In this document: positions 42,233-50,816 of the stretch, one piece after another | Numbering within the stretch: the stretch's first letter is position 1 | Layout: each line of letters starts with the position of its first letter | NCBI RefSeq assembly: GCF_003259315.1 | Contig: NZ_QLLT01000039.1 | Coordinates: forward strand, 1-57,303 | Source: Kitasatospora sp. SolWspMP-SS2h | GTDB taxonomy: Bacteria; Actinomycetota; Actinomycetes; Streptomycetales; Streptomycetaceae | Length of the DNA stretch: 57,303 nt | Direction of reading: 5' to 3' | Position numbers and translations under genes: made by a program | The notes under the pieces: generated by a model | What the model was told of the DNA's origin: nothing | Seen by the model: the letters and a program-made list of their open reading frames with translations, nothing else | Databases searched by the model: none

Positions 42233-42289
42233 CGTGTTTCCCGGGTTCGGCCCGGGCGGTGCGCGCGGGGTGGGTGGTGTGGGCGGGGG

Positions 42290-43495
42290 TCAGTCGCGGG
42301 GGGACGCGTAGAGGCGGCGTTCCAGGAAGATCTCGACGAACACGGCGACCTTGGCGCGCAGGGCCCAGGGGTCGAAGGGCTTGACGATGAAGTCGACGGC
42401 GCCGGCCGCGTAGCCGCGCATCGAGTACTCGGGGTCGTTGCCGACGGCGGTGAGGAAGATGATCGGGATGTCGCGGGTGCGGGCGCGGCGCTTGATGTGG
42501 GCGGCGGTCTCGTAGCCGTCCATGCCGGGCATCTGGACGTCGAGGATGATCACCGCGAAGTCCGAGACGTCGGTCTCCAGCAGGGCCTTGAGCGCCTCGG
42601 GGCCGGAGGAGACGGAGACCACCTGGTGCCCGGAGGTGCCGAGGACGGCTTCCAGGGCGAGCAGGTTGGGGCGCTTGTCGTCGACCAGCAGGACCTTCGG
42701 GGGCGGGGTGGCGGCGCCGGGCAGCGGCGGGCCGGTGTGCGGTTCGACCAGGGTGACCAGTTCGGGGCCGGGCAGGGCGGCCCCGCGCTGGGTGTCGACC
42801 ACGGCGAGTTGGCGCTCCAGCAGGTCGCAGCGCATCTCGGCGAACGCGACCTGGGCCCGGGCTTCCTCCAACTGGCTGATCAGATCGGCTACTTGGGCGA
42901 CGAGCAGATCGCGCTCGGCCAGCAGGTCGCGTTCGGTGACCAGGCCGTGCGCGGTCAGCAGACCGTGCTCGGCCAGGACGCCGTGCTCGGCCGGGAGGTC
43001 CCGTTCGGCGGGGAGCGCGGTCGGGCCGGCGTCCGCGCGGTGGTCGGCCTCCAGGCGTTTCAGGCGCCGGTCCAGGTCGGCGAGCAGGCCGCGCTGGCCG
43101 TCCAGCGCGCTGTCCAGCCGTTCGCGGCGGGCGGAGGTGGAGCGGGCCCGGGCGTCGGCGGCCTTCAGCTGGTCCTCCAGTTGGTGCACGGCCTGGCTGA
43201 TCGAGTCGGTGGTCCGGACGGCGGCCCGGCGCAGCAGGCGCAGCCGTTCGAGGGCCGCCGGTTCGATCCGGGTGCCGTGCTCCCGCTCGATCTCGCGGAC
43301 CAGGTCGTCGATGAAGTCCTGCGGGGCGATCCGGGTGCCCGACAGGTAGCGCGAGAGCGTGCCGGGGCTGACGCAGCAGCGCACGGCGCAGCGGCGCAGC
43401 GAGATCGAGAGCTGGGCGAACAGTTCGCGCAGCGCCTCCGCGAACTCCCGGCACTGCCTGTTGAGCTTGTCGTCCAGGGGCTGTAGATCGCCCAT
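42290..43495 (-). CDS. HTH-coiled-coil-receiver protein (atypical response regulator)
   Basis: 401 aa with an unusual order. An N-terminal Cro/CI-like HTH (about residues 28-75, CVSPGTLSRYLSGTRIAPQD) is followed by a coiled coil of about 180 residues and a C-terminal receiver domain (from about 267). The receiver has all key residues: KVLLVDDKRPN, phospho-acceptor Asp in IILDVQMPGMDG, Thr in FLTAVG and Lys in VKPF. The coiled coil contains near-perfect heptads (AERDLLx, AEHGLLx). The ATG at 43495 follows GGAGG by 9 nt. No kinase gene is adjacent; the XRE regulator upstream is on the same strand. Confidence 0.88.
   Translation of the reverse strand: MGDLQPLDDKLNRQCREFAEALRELFAQLSISLRRCAVRCCVSPGTLSRYLSGTRIAPQDFIDDLVREIEREHGTRIEPAALERLRLLRRAAVRTTDSISQAVHQLEDQLKAADARARSTSARRERLDSALDGQRGLLADLDRRLKRLEADHRADAGPTALPAERDLPAEHGVLAEHGLLTAHGLVTERDLLAERDLLVAQVADLISQLEEARAQVAFAEMRCDLLERQLAVVDTQRGAALPGPELVTLVEPHTGPPLPGAATPPPKVLLVDDKRPNLLALEAVLGTSGHQVVSVSSGPEALKALLETDVSDFAVIILDVQMPGMDGYETAAHIKRRARTRDIPIIFLTAVGNDPEYSMRGYAAGAVDFIVKPFDPWALRAKVAVFVEIFLERRLYASPRD
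42890..43010 (-). repeat. 21-bp tandem repeats encoding heptads
   Basis: About six imperfect 21-bp units within the receiver gene (each with CTCGGCCAG or close) encode heptads such as AEHGLLT and AERDLLV. The exact 7-codon period shows expansion by repeat slippage. Confidence 0.7.
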
Positions 43496-43672
43496 GTCCT
43501 CATTCCTCCGCACGACCCGGGCCCGAACGGTGCCGGGCCTGCCCGTGTTCTCCGACGTGCTCGTACCTGCTCTGCTCGGACGCACTGCGACACGCGCGGA
43601 CGTGCTGTGCTGCGACGCGCTCGGACGTGCTGTGCCGGGCTGCGACGCGCTGCTCCTGCGGCGGCGCCCCGG

Positions 43673-44371
43673 TCAGTCCGGCCGGGGCGAGCCGACGAGC
43701 GGGGCCGTCCCGTCCGCGGCGGCGAGGGTGCCCCGGCGGGTCGCGGGTGCCGACCCCCTGGGGTGCGGGAAGCGGGCGTCCCGCGGCTCCGGGTGGATCA
43801 CGGCCGAGCTGCGCGGGGTGTAGGCCCGGCTCCAGGCGCCGGCCCAGTGCACGGCGTCCGCCGCCGGGACGCCGCAGGCCCGGACGAAGGCGTCCAGCAG
43901 CACCGGGGACGGGGGCATCTCCCGGCGGAGCACCAGGTTGAGCGTGCTGCGCGGGAGCTGGCCGAGCCCGCCGGCCCGCTTCTCCAGCTGGCGCAGGGAC
44001 GGGCGTCCGATCCGGCGGTGCAGGTGCACCATCGCGGCCCACAACTCGCTCGGGGTGTCGACCAGCCTGATGTCACGGGGGCGGTCCACCGGCGGCGGCG
44101 CCTCGGCCTGGCGGGCGGCCCGCCAGCGGGTCCGGACCGCCGCCAGCTCCTTCTTGTCGGCGCCGCACCCGCGGACGTACGCCTCCACCACCTCCAGCGG
44201 CGGCACCGCTTCGCCGCTCGCGGCCCGGGAGAGCCGGGAGGCGGTCAGCCCGGTGGCCGCGCCCAGCTGGGAGTAGGTGAGGCCCGCGCGCCGGCGCAGT
44301 TGGCGCAGGTACTGCGCCAGCGCCGCGGACTCCTTCGTACGTTCGGTGACGGGCCGCTCGGGGCGTCCCAC
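43673..44371 (-). CDS. XRE-family helix-turn-helix protein
   Basis: 232 aa with an N-terminal Cro/CI-type HTH (YLRQLRRRAGLTYSQLGAAT, GLTASRLSRAASGEAVPP) and an actinobacterial C-terminal domain with a second HTH-like segment (RPSLRQLEKRAGGLGQLPRS, TLNLVLRREMPP). The GTG at 44371 has GGAGG 9 nt upstream, inside the end of the preceding gene. It probably forms an operon with the small membrane protein, and perhaps with the receiver gene 177 nt on. Confidence 0.85.
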   Translation of the reverse strand: MGRPERPVTERTKESAALAQYLRQLRRRAGLTYSQLGAATGLTASRLSRAASGEAVPPLEVVEAYVRGCGADKKELAAVRTRWRAARQAEAPPPVDRPRDIRLVDTPSELWAAMVHLHRRIGRPSLRQLEKRAGGLGQLPRSTLNLVLRREMPPSPVLLDAFVRACGVPAADAVHWAGAWSRAYTPRSSAVIHPEPRDARFPHPRGSAPATRRGTLAAADGTAPLVGSPRPD

Positions 44372-44375
44372 CGGA

Positions 44376-44699
44376 TCAGCCCTCCAACGCGACCAGACGC
44401 GGGCGCCGACCGGCCCGCACCGAGACGATGACACCCGTCGAGACGGTGCCGACGCCGCCGAGCAGGGCCAGCACGCTCTCGGCGGCGGCACCGGAGCGGA
44501 CGAGGACGACGACGGCCACGGCCAGCACGATGACGATCACCGCCTCGACCCCGGAGATCCCGGAGCCGTCGAGGGAACCGGGGCCACGGAGACCACCGGA
44601 GCCGCCGAACGAACCGGAGCCGCCGGGACTTCCGAAACCGGCGACGGGCCGGGCGCCGGTCCCCATGCAGGCGGTGACGGCGGGAATGCGCTGGTGCAA
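44376..44699 (-). CDS. Small membrane protein, partner of the XRE regulator
   Basis: 107 aa from a TTG at 44699 with AGGAG 8 nt upstream. It has a Gly/Ser-rich stretch (GGSGSFGGSGGLRGPGSLDG) and then two membrane segments (AVIVIVLAVAVVVLV and SVLALLGGVGTVSTGVIVSV) with a basic end. No family is recognised. It stops 4 nt before the XRE start, which suggests co-translation. An ATG 17 codons in is the alternative start. Confidence 0.6.
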   Translation of the reverse strand: MHQRIPAVTACMGTGARPVAGFGSPGGSGSFGGSGGLRGPGSLDGSGISGVEAVIVIVLAVAVVVLVRSGAAAESVLALLGGVGTVSTGVIVSVRAGRRPRLVALEG

Positions 44700-45446
44700 G
44701 GGGTTCTCTCCTAGCCGAAAGGGACGGACTCCACCGGGACCTCGCGGTCCGGGCCGCAATCGATCGACCGGGAGTTTGCCGACTCCCGATTCGGCGGCGG
44801 ATGAATCATCCCACCCCGTCCGGTGGTCGCCCGGACGGCCGATGGTTGTCAACTCGCTTTTGTTGCAAGGCCGTCCAGTCGGCAGGCGGCCCGGGGATCG
44901 GGTTTCGACCGGATCGCCGGGGCGGGAACGCCGGGTGCCGCCGGGGTGCCACCCCAGGCGGAAAGGGCGGCATGTTCATTCACTGAATGCCCTGACCAGG
45001 CGCGATTCGCGTCCCGGCTGTACACCCGGGCCCGAAGGGGGAGGAACATTAGCATTTTGAACCATCAGATACACACTGCCCGCCCGTTGATGCGGACTTG
45101 TCCAGATCCCGATTGCAGGTGGCCAGCGTCGCGTGTGAGTCTTCCCCCGCACGGTGTTGCCATTGCGCAACACTGGACATTCCCTAGGCGTACGCGGACT
45201 CCACCGACACCTCCGGGGACTGCGAGCGGACGGCGTTGCCGCGCCCCCGCTCGCCGCAGGTGGTGTGCCGCCAGGCGCGCCACCTGCCGCCTTTTCCGGC
45301 CGACCGCGCGGCCCCGCCCGAACCGCCCCGCCCGGACGCCCGCCGGTACGGCAGGTGACCGGCCCGGCCCGGTGTTCCCGGGAACGCCCCACGGCAACAC
45401 GACCCGTCCGCTCCCCTCCGCGGCACGACCCGTCCGCCGTCCGGGG
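44700..45446. other. Long gene-free stretch with dyads
   Basis: 747 nt without a convincing gene. It has a lower GC content at 44970-45180. Features are an inverted repeat CATTCA-C-TGAATG (44977-44989), a good ribosome-site-like GGGGGAGGAAC at about 45037-45047, and the dyad at 45154-45173. A frame after that site has CPDPDC and similar residues but no stop for over 250 codons, so I do not call it a gene. Confidence 0.5.
45154..45173. promoter_or_regulatory. Dyad GTGTTGC-CATTGC-GCAACAC
   Basis: Perfect 7-bp arms with a 6-nt spacer in the gene-free stretch. It resembles repressor sites of the XRE/TetR type; its target is unclear. Confidence 0.4.
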
Positions 45447-45668
45447 TCAGAACAGCGTCGGCGGCTCGTCCGGGACGGGGAGGCCGGGGAGCGCGTCCTG
45501 CCACCGGGTGGCCTCGCTGAGCGGGAGCTGGCGCATGCTGCCGGTGCAGAGGCTGAACGAGCGGCGGTCGCGCTTGTGGTCGTGGATGACGCCGTAGCCG
45601 GTACGGCGGGTGGGCATCAGGGCGACCGGTCGGTCGCAGTCGGGGCACTGGATCCGTGGTGCGCGCAT
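45447..45668 (-). CDS. Small protein with a CxxC zinc-ribbon-like start
   Basis: 73 aa. IQCPDCDRP near the start and a later Cys (SLCTGS) with His residues (IHDHKRD) suggest a zinc-binding fold. Streptomycetes carry similar short conserved proteins of unknown role. The ATG at 45668 lacks a clear ribosome site and may be leaderless. It is divergent from the oxidase gene at 45785. Confidence 0.65.
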   Translation of the reverse strand: MRAPRIQCPDCDRPVALMPTRRTGYGVIHDHKRDRRSFSLCTGSMRQLPLSEATRWQDALPGLPVPDEPPTLF

Positions 45669-45784
45669 GGGTACCAGGGTGCCGGAGCCGACCGACAGCG
45701 CGACAGGGGGCGGCGGGGCGGTTGTCCGGCCGGGGCCGGGGGAGTGGGATGGACGTGTGGACGAGGCGAGTGGAGGTCTTTGCC

Positions 45785-47149
45785 GTGGGTGAGTTGGTCG
45801 AACGGCTGCGCGCGGGGCTGCCCGACGGCGCGGTGGCGGTGGATCCGGACGTGACGGCCGCGTACGCGCGGGACATGGCCGGGTTCTGTGCGGCGGGCGA
45901 ACCGGCGGTGCTGGTGTTCCCGGAGACGGTCGAGCAGGTGCGATTCGTGCTGCGGACGGCGACCGAGCTGCGGGTCCCGGTGGTGCCGCAGGGCGCCCGG
46001 ACGGGGCTGTCGGGCGGTGCCAACGCGGTGGACGGCTGCATCCTGCTGTCGCTGACCAGGATGAACCGCATCCTGCACCTCGACGCGGTCGACCGGATCG
46101 CCGTGGTGCAGCCGGGCGTGGTCAACGCCGAGCTGTCCCGCGCCGCCGAGGCCCTGGGCCTGTCCTACCCGCCGGACCCGTCGAGCTGGGAGTCCTGCAC
46201 CATCGGCGGCAACATCGGCACCGGCGCCGGCGGCCTGTGCTGCGTGAAGTACGGGGTGACCAGCGAGTACGTGCTCGGCCTGGACGTGGTGCTGGCGGAC
46301 GGGCGGCTGCTGCGGACGGGACGGCGCACCGCCAAGGGCGTCGCCGGGTACGACCTGACCCGGCTGCTGGTCGGCTCGGAGGGCACCCTGGGCGTGGTGG
46401 TCGAGGCGGTGCTGGCGCTGCGGCCCGCGCCGGGGCCGCAGCTGGTGCTGGCCGCGGAGTTCGACTCGGTGGAGGCCGCCGGGCAGGCGGTGTGCGAGGT
46501 GATGGCGGCCGGGCACGCGCCCTCGCTGATGGAGCTGATGGACGCCACCACCGTCCGGGCGGTCAACGAGATGGCGCGGATGGGCCTGCCGGAGTCGACC
46601 CGGGCCCTGCTGCTGGTCGCCTTCGACGGCCCGGACCAGCGCGAGCGGCTGGCCGAGGTCGAGTCGCTGTGCACCGCCGCCGGGGCCACCGGGGTGGTGC
46701 CGGCCGAGGACCGGGCGGAGTCCGAACTGCTGCTCCAGGCGCGGCGGTTGTCGCTGCCCGCGCTGGAACGGATGGGTACCACGATGATCGACGACGTGGC
46801 GGTGCCGCGGAGCGCGCTGGCCGCGATGCTGAACGGCGTCGCCGAGATCGCCGACCGGCACCGGCTGACCATCGGCGTGGTCTCGCACGCGGGCGACGGC
46901 AACACCCACCCGGTGGTGATCTTCGACGCCAAGGACGAGGAGCAGACGGCCCGGGCCCGGAGCTCCTTCGACGAGATCATGGCGCTCGGCCTGGAACTGG
47001 GCGGGACGGTGACCGGCGAGCACGGCATCGGCCTGCTGAAGCGCGAGTGGCTGGCCCGGGAACTGGGCCCGGTCGGGCTGGAGCTGCAGCGCCAGATCAA
47101 GGCGGCGTTCGACCCGCTGGGCATCCTCAACCCGGGCAAGATGCTCTGA
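45785..47149 (+). CDS. FAD-linked oxidase, glycolate oxidase subunit GlcD-like
   Basis: 454 aa of the vanillyl-alcohol-oxidase/PCMH flavoprotein family: VVPQGARTGLSGGAN and WESCTIGGNIGTGAGGLCC bind FAD, and the C-terminal half has HAGDGNTHP and TGEHGIGLLKREWL. It oxidises a 2-hydroxy acid (glycolate or lactate type). No glcE/glcF partner is adjacent. I chose the GTG at 45785, which has GGAGG 8 nt upstream; the ATG at 45749 is possible but less well placed. Confidence 0.9.
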   Translation: MGELVERLRAGLPDGAVAVDPDVTAAYARDMAGFCAAGEPAVLVFPETVEQVRFVLRTATELRVPVVPQGARTGLSGGANAVDGCILLSLTRMNRILHLDAVDRIAVVQPGVVNAELSRAAEALGLSYPPDPSSWESCTIGGNIGTGAGGLCCVKYGVTSEYVLGLDVVLADGRLLRTGRRTAKGVAGYDLTRLLVGSEGTLGVVVEAVLALRPAPGPQLVLAAEFDSVEAAGQAVCEVMAAGHAPSLMELMDATTVRAVNEMARMGLPESTRALLLVAFDGPDQRERLAEVESLCTAAGATGVVPAEDRAESELLLQARRLSLPALERMGTTMIDDVAVPRSALAAMLNGVAEIADRHRLTIGVVSHAGDGNTHPVVIFDAKDEEQTARARSSFDEIMALGLELGGTVTGEHGIGLLKREWLARELGPVGLELQRQIKAAFDPLGILNPGKML

Positions 47150-47746
47150 CCCGCTCGCCCATCCGTCCGCTCCTCCGCCCGTCCGGCCAGTCGGCCGCTC
47201 GGCCGTCCGGTCGGTCGGGTTCCTGCTTCGACTCCTGACCCCTGATTCCCGACCCCTAGCCGCAGCGGAAATTTCCCGATCATCACAAGATGATGGTCGG
47301 GAAATTCGCCTACCATTGACCCGACCATCATAATGTGGCATCCGGATGGTATGAGGAATTTCGACACTGGCTGAATATCGACTTTGTGTGGTCATGCGAC
47401 CCCGGTGGGGCGCGGCCGGACAGTTCGTGCGCCCCGGGGCTTGCGCGACTCGCCGGAAACCGGTCGCCGCGCCCCCGCCCGGAGGGCGGTACGGCTCCCG
47501 CCGTCCGGGCGAATCGCCAGCTCGCAGGCGGTGTGTCTGCCGACGAACCGATCGGCCCGAGATTATGCGCCAGTGTCGCCGCGTCACGCTAATGGGGGAA
47601 AAGGCTCAGCGGTGCTGGTGCTTTGTCGATTTGTTGCGGAAGTCTGTCCCTCGGCGTCGCAGCCCCGGAGCATCGTCTGGCCGCGAACTCCGGAACACCT
47701 TTTTTCCAGCTCGCAATAACCGGCAAGAACCAACGGAGGGAATCCC
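47150..47746. other. Gene-free stretch containing an AT-rich island
   Basis: 597 nt between the oxidase and the secreted protein. The part at about 47265-47400 is far less GC-rich than its surroundings and holds the repeats at 47270-47331. The frame starting at 47335 has no family match and no ribosome site. The right end should hold the promoter of the gene at 47747. Confidence 0.55.
47270..47331. repeat. Three copies of CCCGAYCATCAY: long inverted repeat plus direct copy
   Basis: AATTTCCCGATCATC (47270-47284) and GATGGTCGGGAAATT (47292-47306) form a 15-bp inverted repeat with one mismatch around 7 nt. A third copy of the core, CCCGACCATCAT, is at 47320-47331. It may be a multi-site operator or, as RNA, a terminator for the oxidase gene. 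Confidence 0.65.
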
Positions 47747-48079
47747 ATGGCGCGCTTCCGCACCACACGCCTGGCCGCGCTGGTCGCGTCCGTCCCGCTC
47801 GCAGCGGGTCTGCTGCTGGCCGGGGCGGGTGCCGCGGCGGCCGACAACGGTGCGGCTGCCGGCCACGGCTCGAACAGCAGCGTGGTCTCGGACTTCGGCA
47901 GCGGCAACGTCTTCGGACCGGTCGACGGCAACTACAACTCCACCCAGCAGACGGCGACCGGTGCCGGTGCGTCGAACCAGAACAACACCCTCGGGGTGAA
48001 GGGAAACACCGGGGTCGTCTACGCCGACCAGTCCAACAAGAACTTCAACCTCGTCTTCGCGCCGGTCTACTCGTTCTGA
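47747..48079 (+). CDS. Small secreted Asn/Gly/Gln-rich protein
   Basis: 110 aa with a Sec signal peptide (basic MARFRTTR, hydrophobic core, AAAAD cleavage region at about 35). The mature part of about 75 residues is rich in Asn, Gly, Ser and Gln (NYNSTQQTATGAGASNQNN) and ends in aromatic residues (NLVFAPVYSF). It has no Cys. Short secreted proteins of this type occur at actinomycete surfaces, but it does not match chaplins or rodlins. GGAGGGA precedes the ATG, and a hairpin follows the stop directly. Confidence 0.75.
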   Translation: MARFRTTRLAALVASVPLAAGLLLAGAGAAAADNGAAAGHGSNSSVVSDFGSGNVFGPVDGNYNSTQQTATGAGASNQNNTLGVKGNTGVVYADQSNKNFNLVFAPVYSF

Positions 48080-48095
48080 CCTCCCGGCGGGAGGT
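48079..48095 (+). terminator. Hairpin at the stop of the secreted protein gene
   Basis: ACCTCCC-GGC-GGGAGGT, a perfect 7-bp stem overlapping the last base of the stop codon. Confidence 0.6.
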
Positions 48096-48204
48096 GCGCA
48101 CGGACCGGCGGGGGCGCCGGACCGGACGGAGCACGGACCGCCGGAGCACCCGGGAGTGGAAAGGGTCACCGCCTCGGGGCGTACCACGGACGACGATCGG
48201 AACC

Positions 48205-48251
48205 CCTCGGGGGCGCGACACCGCCACACGGCGGTTGCCGCGCCCCCGAGG
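48205..48251. terminator. Nested double hairpin between convergent genes
   Basis: A perfect 13-bp outer stem (CCTCGGGGGCGCG / CGCGCCCCCGAGG) encloses a second perfect stem (ACCGCC-ACAC-GGCGGT). It lies between the secreted protein and the EamA gene and is probably bidirectional. Confidence 0.7.
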
Positions 48252-48364
48252 CGCATCCCGGCCCGGCCCGGCCCGACCCGGCCGGGGCCGCGCCACCCGG
48301 CGGCCCGGCGGCCCAACAGCGCCCAGCGCCACCTGGCGACCCGGCGGCTCAGCGTCCCGGCGGA

Positions 48365-49405
48365 TCAGCGGCGCGCGGTCAGTGTCGCCCCCACGCTCGC
48401 GGCGACCACGCAGCAGATGCCCAGCACCTGCGGCAGCCCCAGCACCTGGCCGAGCACCAGCAGGCCGACCAGGGCGCTGACCGCCGGGTCGAGGCTGACG
48501 ATCACGCTGAACACCCGCTGCGACATCCGGCGCAGCGCGGTCATCTCCAGCGCGTACGGCAGCACCGGGAAGAGCAGCGCGACCCCCGCGACGGCGAGCA
48601 GCAGCAGCCCGGGGGAGTCGGAACCGGACAGGCCGCGCACCGCCTCGGCGGCGCCGAACGGAGCGAGCACGACGGTGCCGATGGTGAACGACACCGCCAG
48701 GCCCTCGAAGCCCTTGAAGGCCGCGCCGACCTTGTCGGTGAACAGGATGTAGCCCGCGTAGCAGGCGGCCGCGCCGAACGCGCAGGCCAGGCCGACCGGG
48801 TCCAGGCCGCCCGGGCCGGAACCGCCCTCGCCGCCCAGCAGGGTGAGCAGGGCGACCCCGGCGGCCGCCAGCGCCGCCCACAGCACGTGCCCGGCGCGGC
48901 GGGCGAAGACCAGGGCGACGGCCAGCGGGCCGAGGAACTCGATGGTGGCCGCGGTGCCCATCGGCAGCCGGTCGACGGCGCCCGCGAACAGCAGGGTCAT
49001 CCCGGCGGAGGCGACGCCGAGCAGTCCGGCCATCGCCAGGTCCCGCCGGCTGCGGCCGCGCAGCCGGGGCCGGGTGACGGCGAGCAGCACGACGGCGGCG
49101 AAGGAGATCCGCAGGAAGGTCGCGCCCGCCACCCCCAGCACCCCGAACAGCGGCTTGGACGCCGCCACCCCGAGCTGCACCGCCAGCATCGACACCAGGC
49201 AGAGCACCGGAGCCGGGACGCGCCCCAGCCGCTGCCGGACACCGCGCACCCGTCGCACGTCCGGTCGTCGCACGTCCGGTCGTCGTACGCCGGGGCGGCG
49301 CGGGCCGCCCGCCCGTACCCGGCCGGAACCGGAATCGACCTTCGAAACGTAGGTGACTCCTGGAAGTTCGCTTGTGCTTTCAGCGGTGAGGGACGTGCCT
49401 GGCAT
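48365..49405 (-). CDS. EamA/RhaT-family transporter
   Basis: 346 aa with about 10 membrane helices in two EamA repeats (LFGVLGVAGATFLRISFAAV; GTAATIEFLGPLAVALVFAR; LAVSFTIGTVVLAPFG). Such proteins export amino acids or other small metabolites. A hydrophilic head of about 55 residues contains the repeat VRRPDVRRPDVRR. The ATG at 49405 fits a leaderless transcript from the promoter at 49413-49441; a TTG at 49441 would lie within that promoter. Confidence 0.88.
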   Translation of the reverse strand: MPGTSLTAESTSELPGVTYVSKVDSGSGRVRAGGPRRPGVRRPDVRRPDVRRVRGVRQRLGRVPAPVLCLVSMLAVQLGVAASKPLFGVLGVAGATFLRISFAAVVLLAVTRPRLRGRSRRDLAMAGLLGVASAGMTLLFAGAVDRLPMGTAATIEFLGPLAVALVFARRAGHVLWAALAAAGVALLTLLGGEGGSGPGGLDPVGLACAFGAAACYAGYILFTDKVGAAFKGFEGLAVSFTIGTVVLAPFGAAEAVRGLSGSDSPGLLLLAVAGVALLFPVLPYALEMTALRRMSQRVFSVIVSLDPAVSALVGLLVLGQVLGLPQVLGICCVVAASVGATLTARR

Positions 49406-49412
49406 GTGATCG

Positions 49413-49441
49413 AGTCTGTCGTAAGGAGTGGAAATGGTCAA
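49413..49441 (-). promoter_or_regulatory. Promoter of the EamA gene
   Basis: On the - strand TTGACC, a 17-nt spacer and CAGACT, with the ATG 7 nt after the -10 box, which implies a leaderless mRNA. Confidence 0.5.
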
Positions 49442-49545
49442 AGACGGTTACCGGTGAGCGTCGCCACAGAGCCACCCGGGTGACCGGGCGACGGCGGCGG
49501 CGTGTCCTGCCGGGCGGGCTGACGGCCCGTCAGTAGTTCTGGGGG

Positions 49546-50604
49546 GTGCGCTACCTCGGCCCCGCGGCCCTGACGGCCGCGTCACTCGTCCTGCTGCTCG
49601 CCACCGACCAGGGGGCCGTCGGAATGCCGACGACCGGCTCGACCGCCGCCATCGCCCCCGCCTCCACCTCTGCTTCCGCCTCCACCTCCGTGTCCCGGCA
49701 GTCCCCGCCGCTCGCCCCCGAACTCGCCGCCCAGCAACCGCCGGCCCGGCAGCTGCCCGCATTGGCGCACCAGGCCGCCGCGCTGACCGGGGCGCGGACC
49801 GAGGCCCGGACCGCCGCCGCGGCGCCGCCCGTCCGGTTGCGCCGGACGCTGCTTGCCGACCCGTTGGGCGCGCGCCGGGAGCCGCTGCCCGCCGAGGTGT
49901 TCACGGGCGCCGGGTTCGACGCCTGCTCCGCGCCGCCGCTGGAGACCATGCGCGCCTGGTGGGGCACCTCCCCGTACGGCGCGGTCGGGATCTACACCAG
50001 CGGACGGCAGCGGGCCTGCGGCCAGTCCCGGCTGACGGCGGCCTGGGTGAGCGAGGTCCGCGAGATGGGCTGGCAGCTGATCCCCACCCACGTCGGACGG
50101 CAGGCCCCGTGCATGGCGCCGAGCAACAAGGGGCAGCGGATCGACCCGGCGAAGGCGGTCCAGCAGGGCAAGGAGGAGGCGGCCGAGGCGGTGCGCGCGG
50201 TGAAGAACCTCGGTCTGCGCACCGGCACCCCCGTCTACCTGGACATCGAGGCGTACCCGAGCGGCAACCGGGCGTGCAGCCAGGCGGTGATGGACTTCAC
50301 CGTCGCCTGGACGCAGGCGCTGCACCGGGCGGGCTTCCGCTCCGGCTTCTACTCCTCCACCAACTCGGGGGTGGCCGACCTGGCCGCCGCGGCCCGGGCC
50401 GGCAGCGGCCCGCTCCCGGACGCGGTCTGGTACGCCAACTGGGACGACCGGGCCACCACCACCGACGGCGCGGGCCGACTTGGCGACGACCTGTGGGTCG
50501 GCCACTCCCGGATCCACCAGCACCACGGCAACGCCAAGGAGAGCTACGGCGGCGCCGCACTGGCCATCGACCGCAACCAGGTGGACGCCCCGGTCGCCCG
50601 CTGA
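49546..50604 (+). CDS. Secreted DUF1906 (glycoside-hydrolase-like) protein
   Basis: 352 aa: a hydrophobic signal-like start, about 80 residues of low-complexity Ala/Ser/Thr, then a DUF1906 TIM-barrel domain of the Rv2525c type (GFDACSAPPLETMRAWWGTS, then GIYTSGRQRACG, PVYLDIEAYP, FYSSTNSGVADLA, VWYANWDDR). The acid pair in LDIEAY is where glycosidases keep catalytic residues. It probably acts on, or binds, cell-wall polysaccharide. The GTG at 49546 has a G-rich run just upstream. Confidence 0.88.
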   Translation: MRYLGPAALTAASLVLLLATDQGAVGMPTTGSTAAIAPASTSASASTSVSRQSPPLAPELAAQQPPARQLPALAHQAAALTGARTEARTAAAAPPVRLRRTLLADPLGARREPLPAEVFTGAGFDACSAPPLETMRAWWGTSPYGAVGIYTSGRQRACGQSRLTAAWVSEVREMGWQLIPTHVGRQAPCMAPSNKGQRIDPAKAVQQGKEEAAEAVRAVKNLGLRTGTPVYLDIEAYPSGNRACSQAVMDFTVAWTQALHRAGFRSGFYSSTNSGVADLAAAARAGSGPLPDAVWYANWDDRATTTDGAGRLGDDLWVGHSRIHQHHGNAKESYGGAALAIDRNQVDAPVAR

Positions 50605-50816
50605 GCAGCGCCGGACAGCGCGAGGAGCGCCGGGCAGCGCCGAGGAGCCGGGGCGGCCGGACGTGGAGGGAAGCGGCCGGAAGCGGCCGGAAGCACGCAC
50701 GGCCACCCGCCCCCCACGCCTCGCCCCCCCACGCCCCGCGACCTGCGGGGTCGGTCTCATCTCGGTTGCGACTGCTGACAGCGGGGGTGCACCGGGGAAA
50801 CAATCGGAGAAATCGC

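Noticed and set aside
45037..45500. Frame after a good ribosome-site-like sequence with CPDPDC and HGVAIAQHW
   Set aside because: Attractive at first, but it soon becomes Arg/Pro/Ala shadow sequence and has no stop for over 250 codons; no ATG is well placed.
47335..47592. Open frame starting in the AT-rich island
   Set aside because: No ribosome site, no family match, and the second half has shadow composition.
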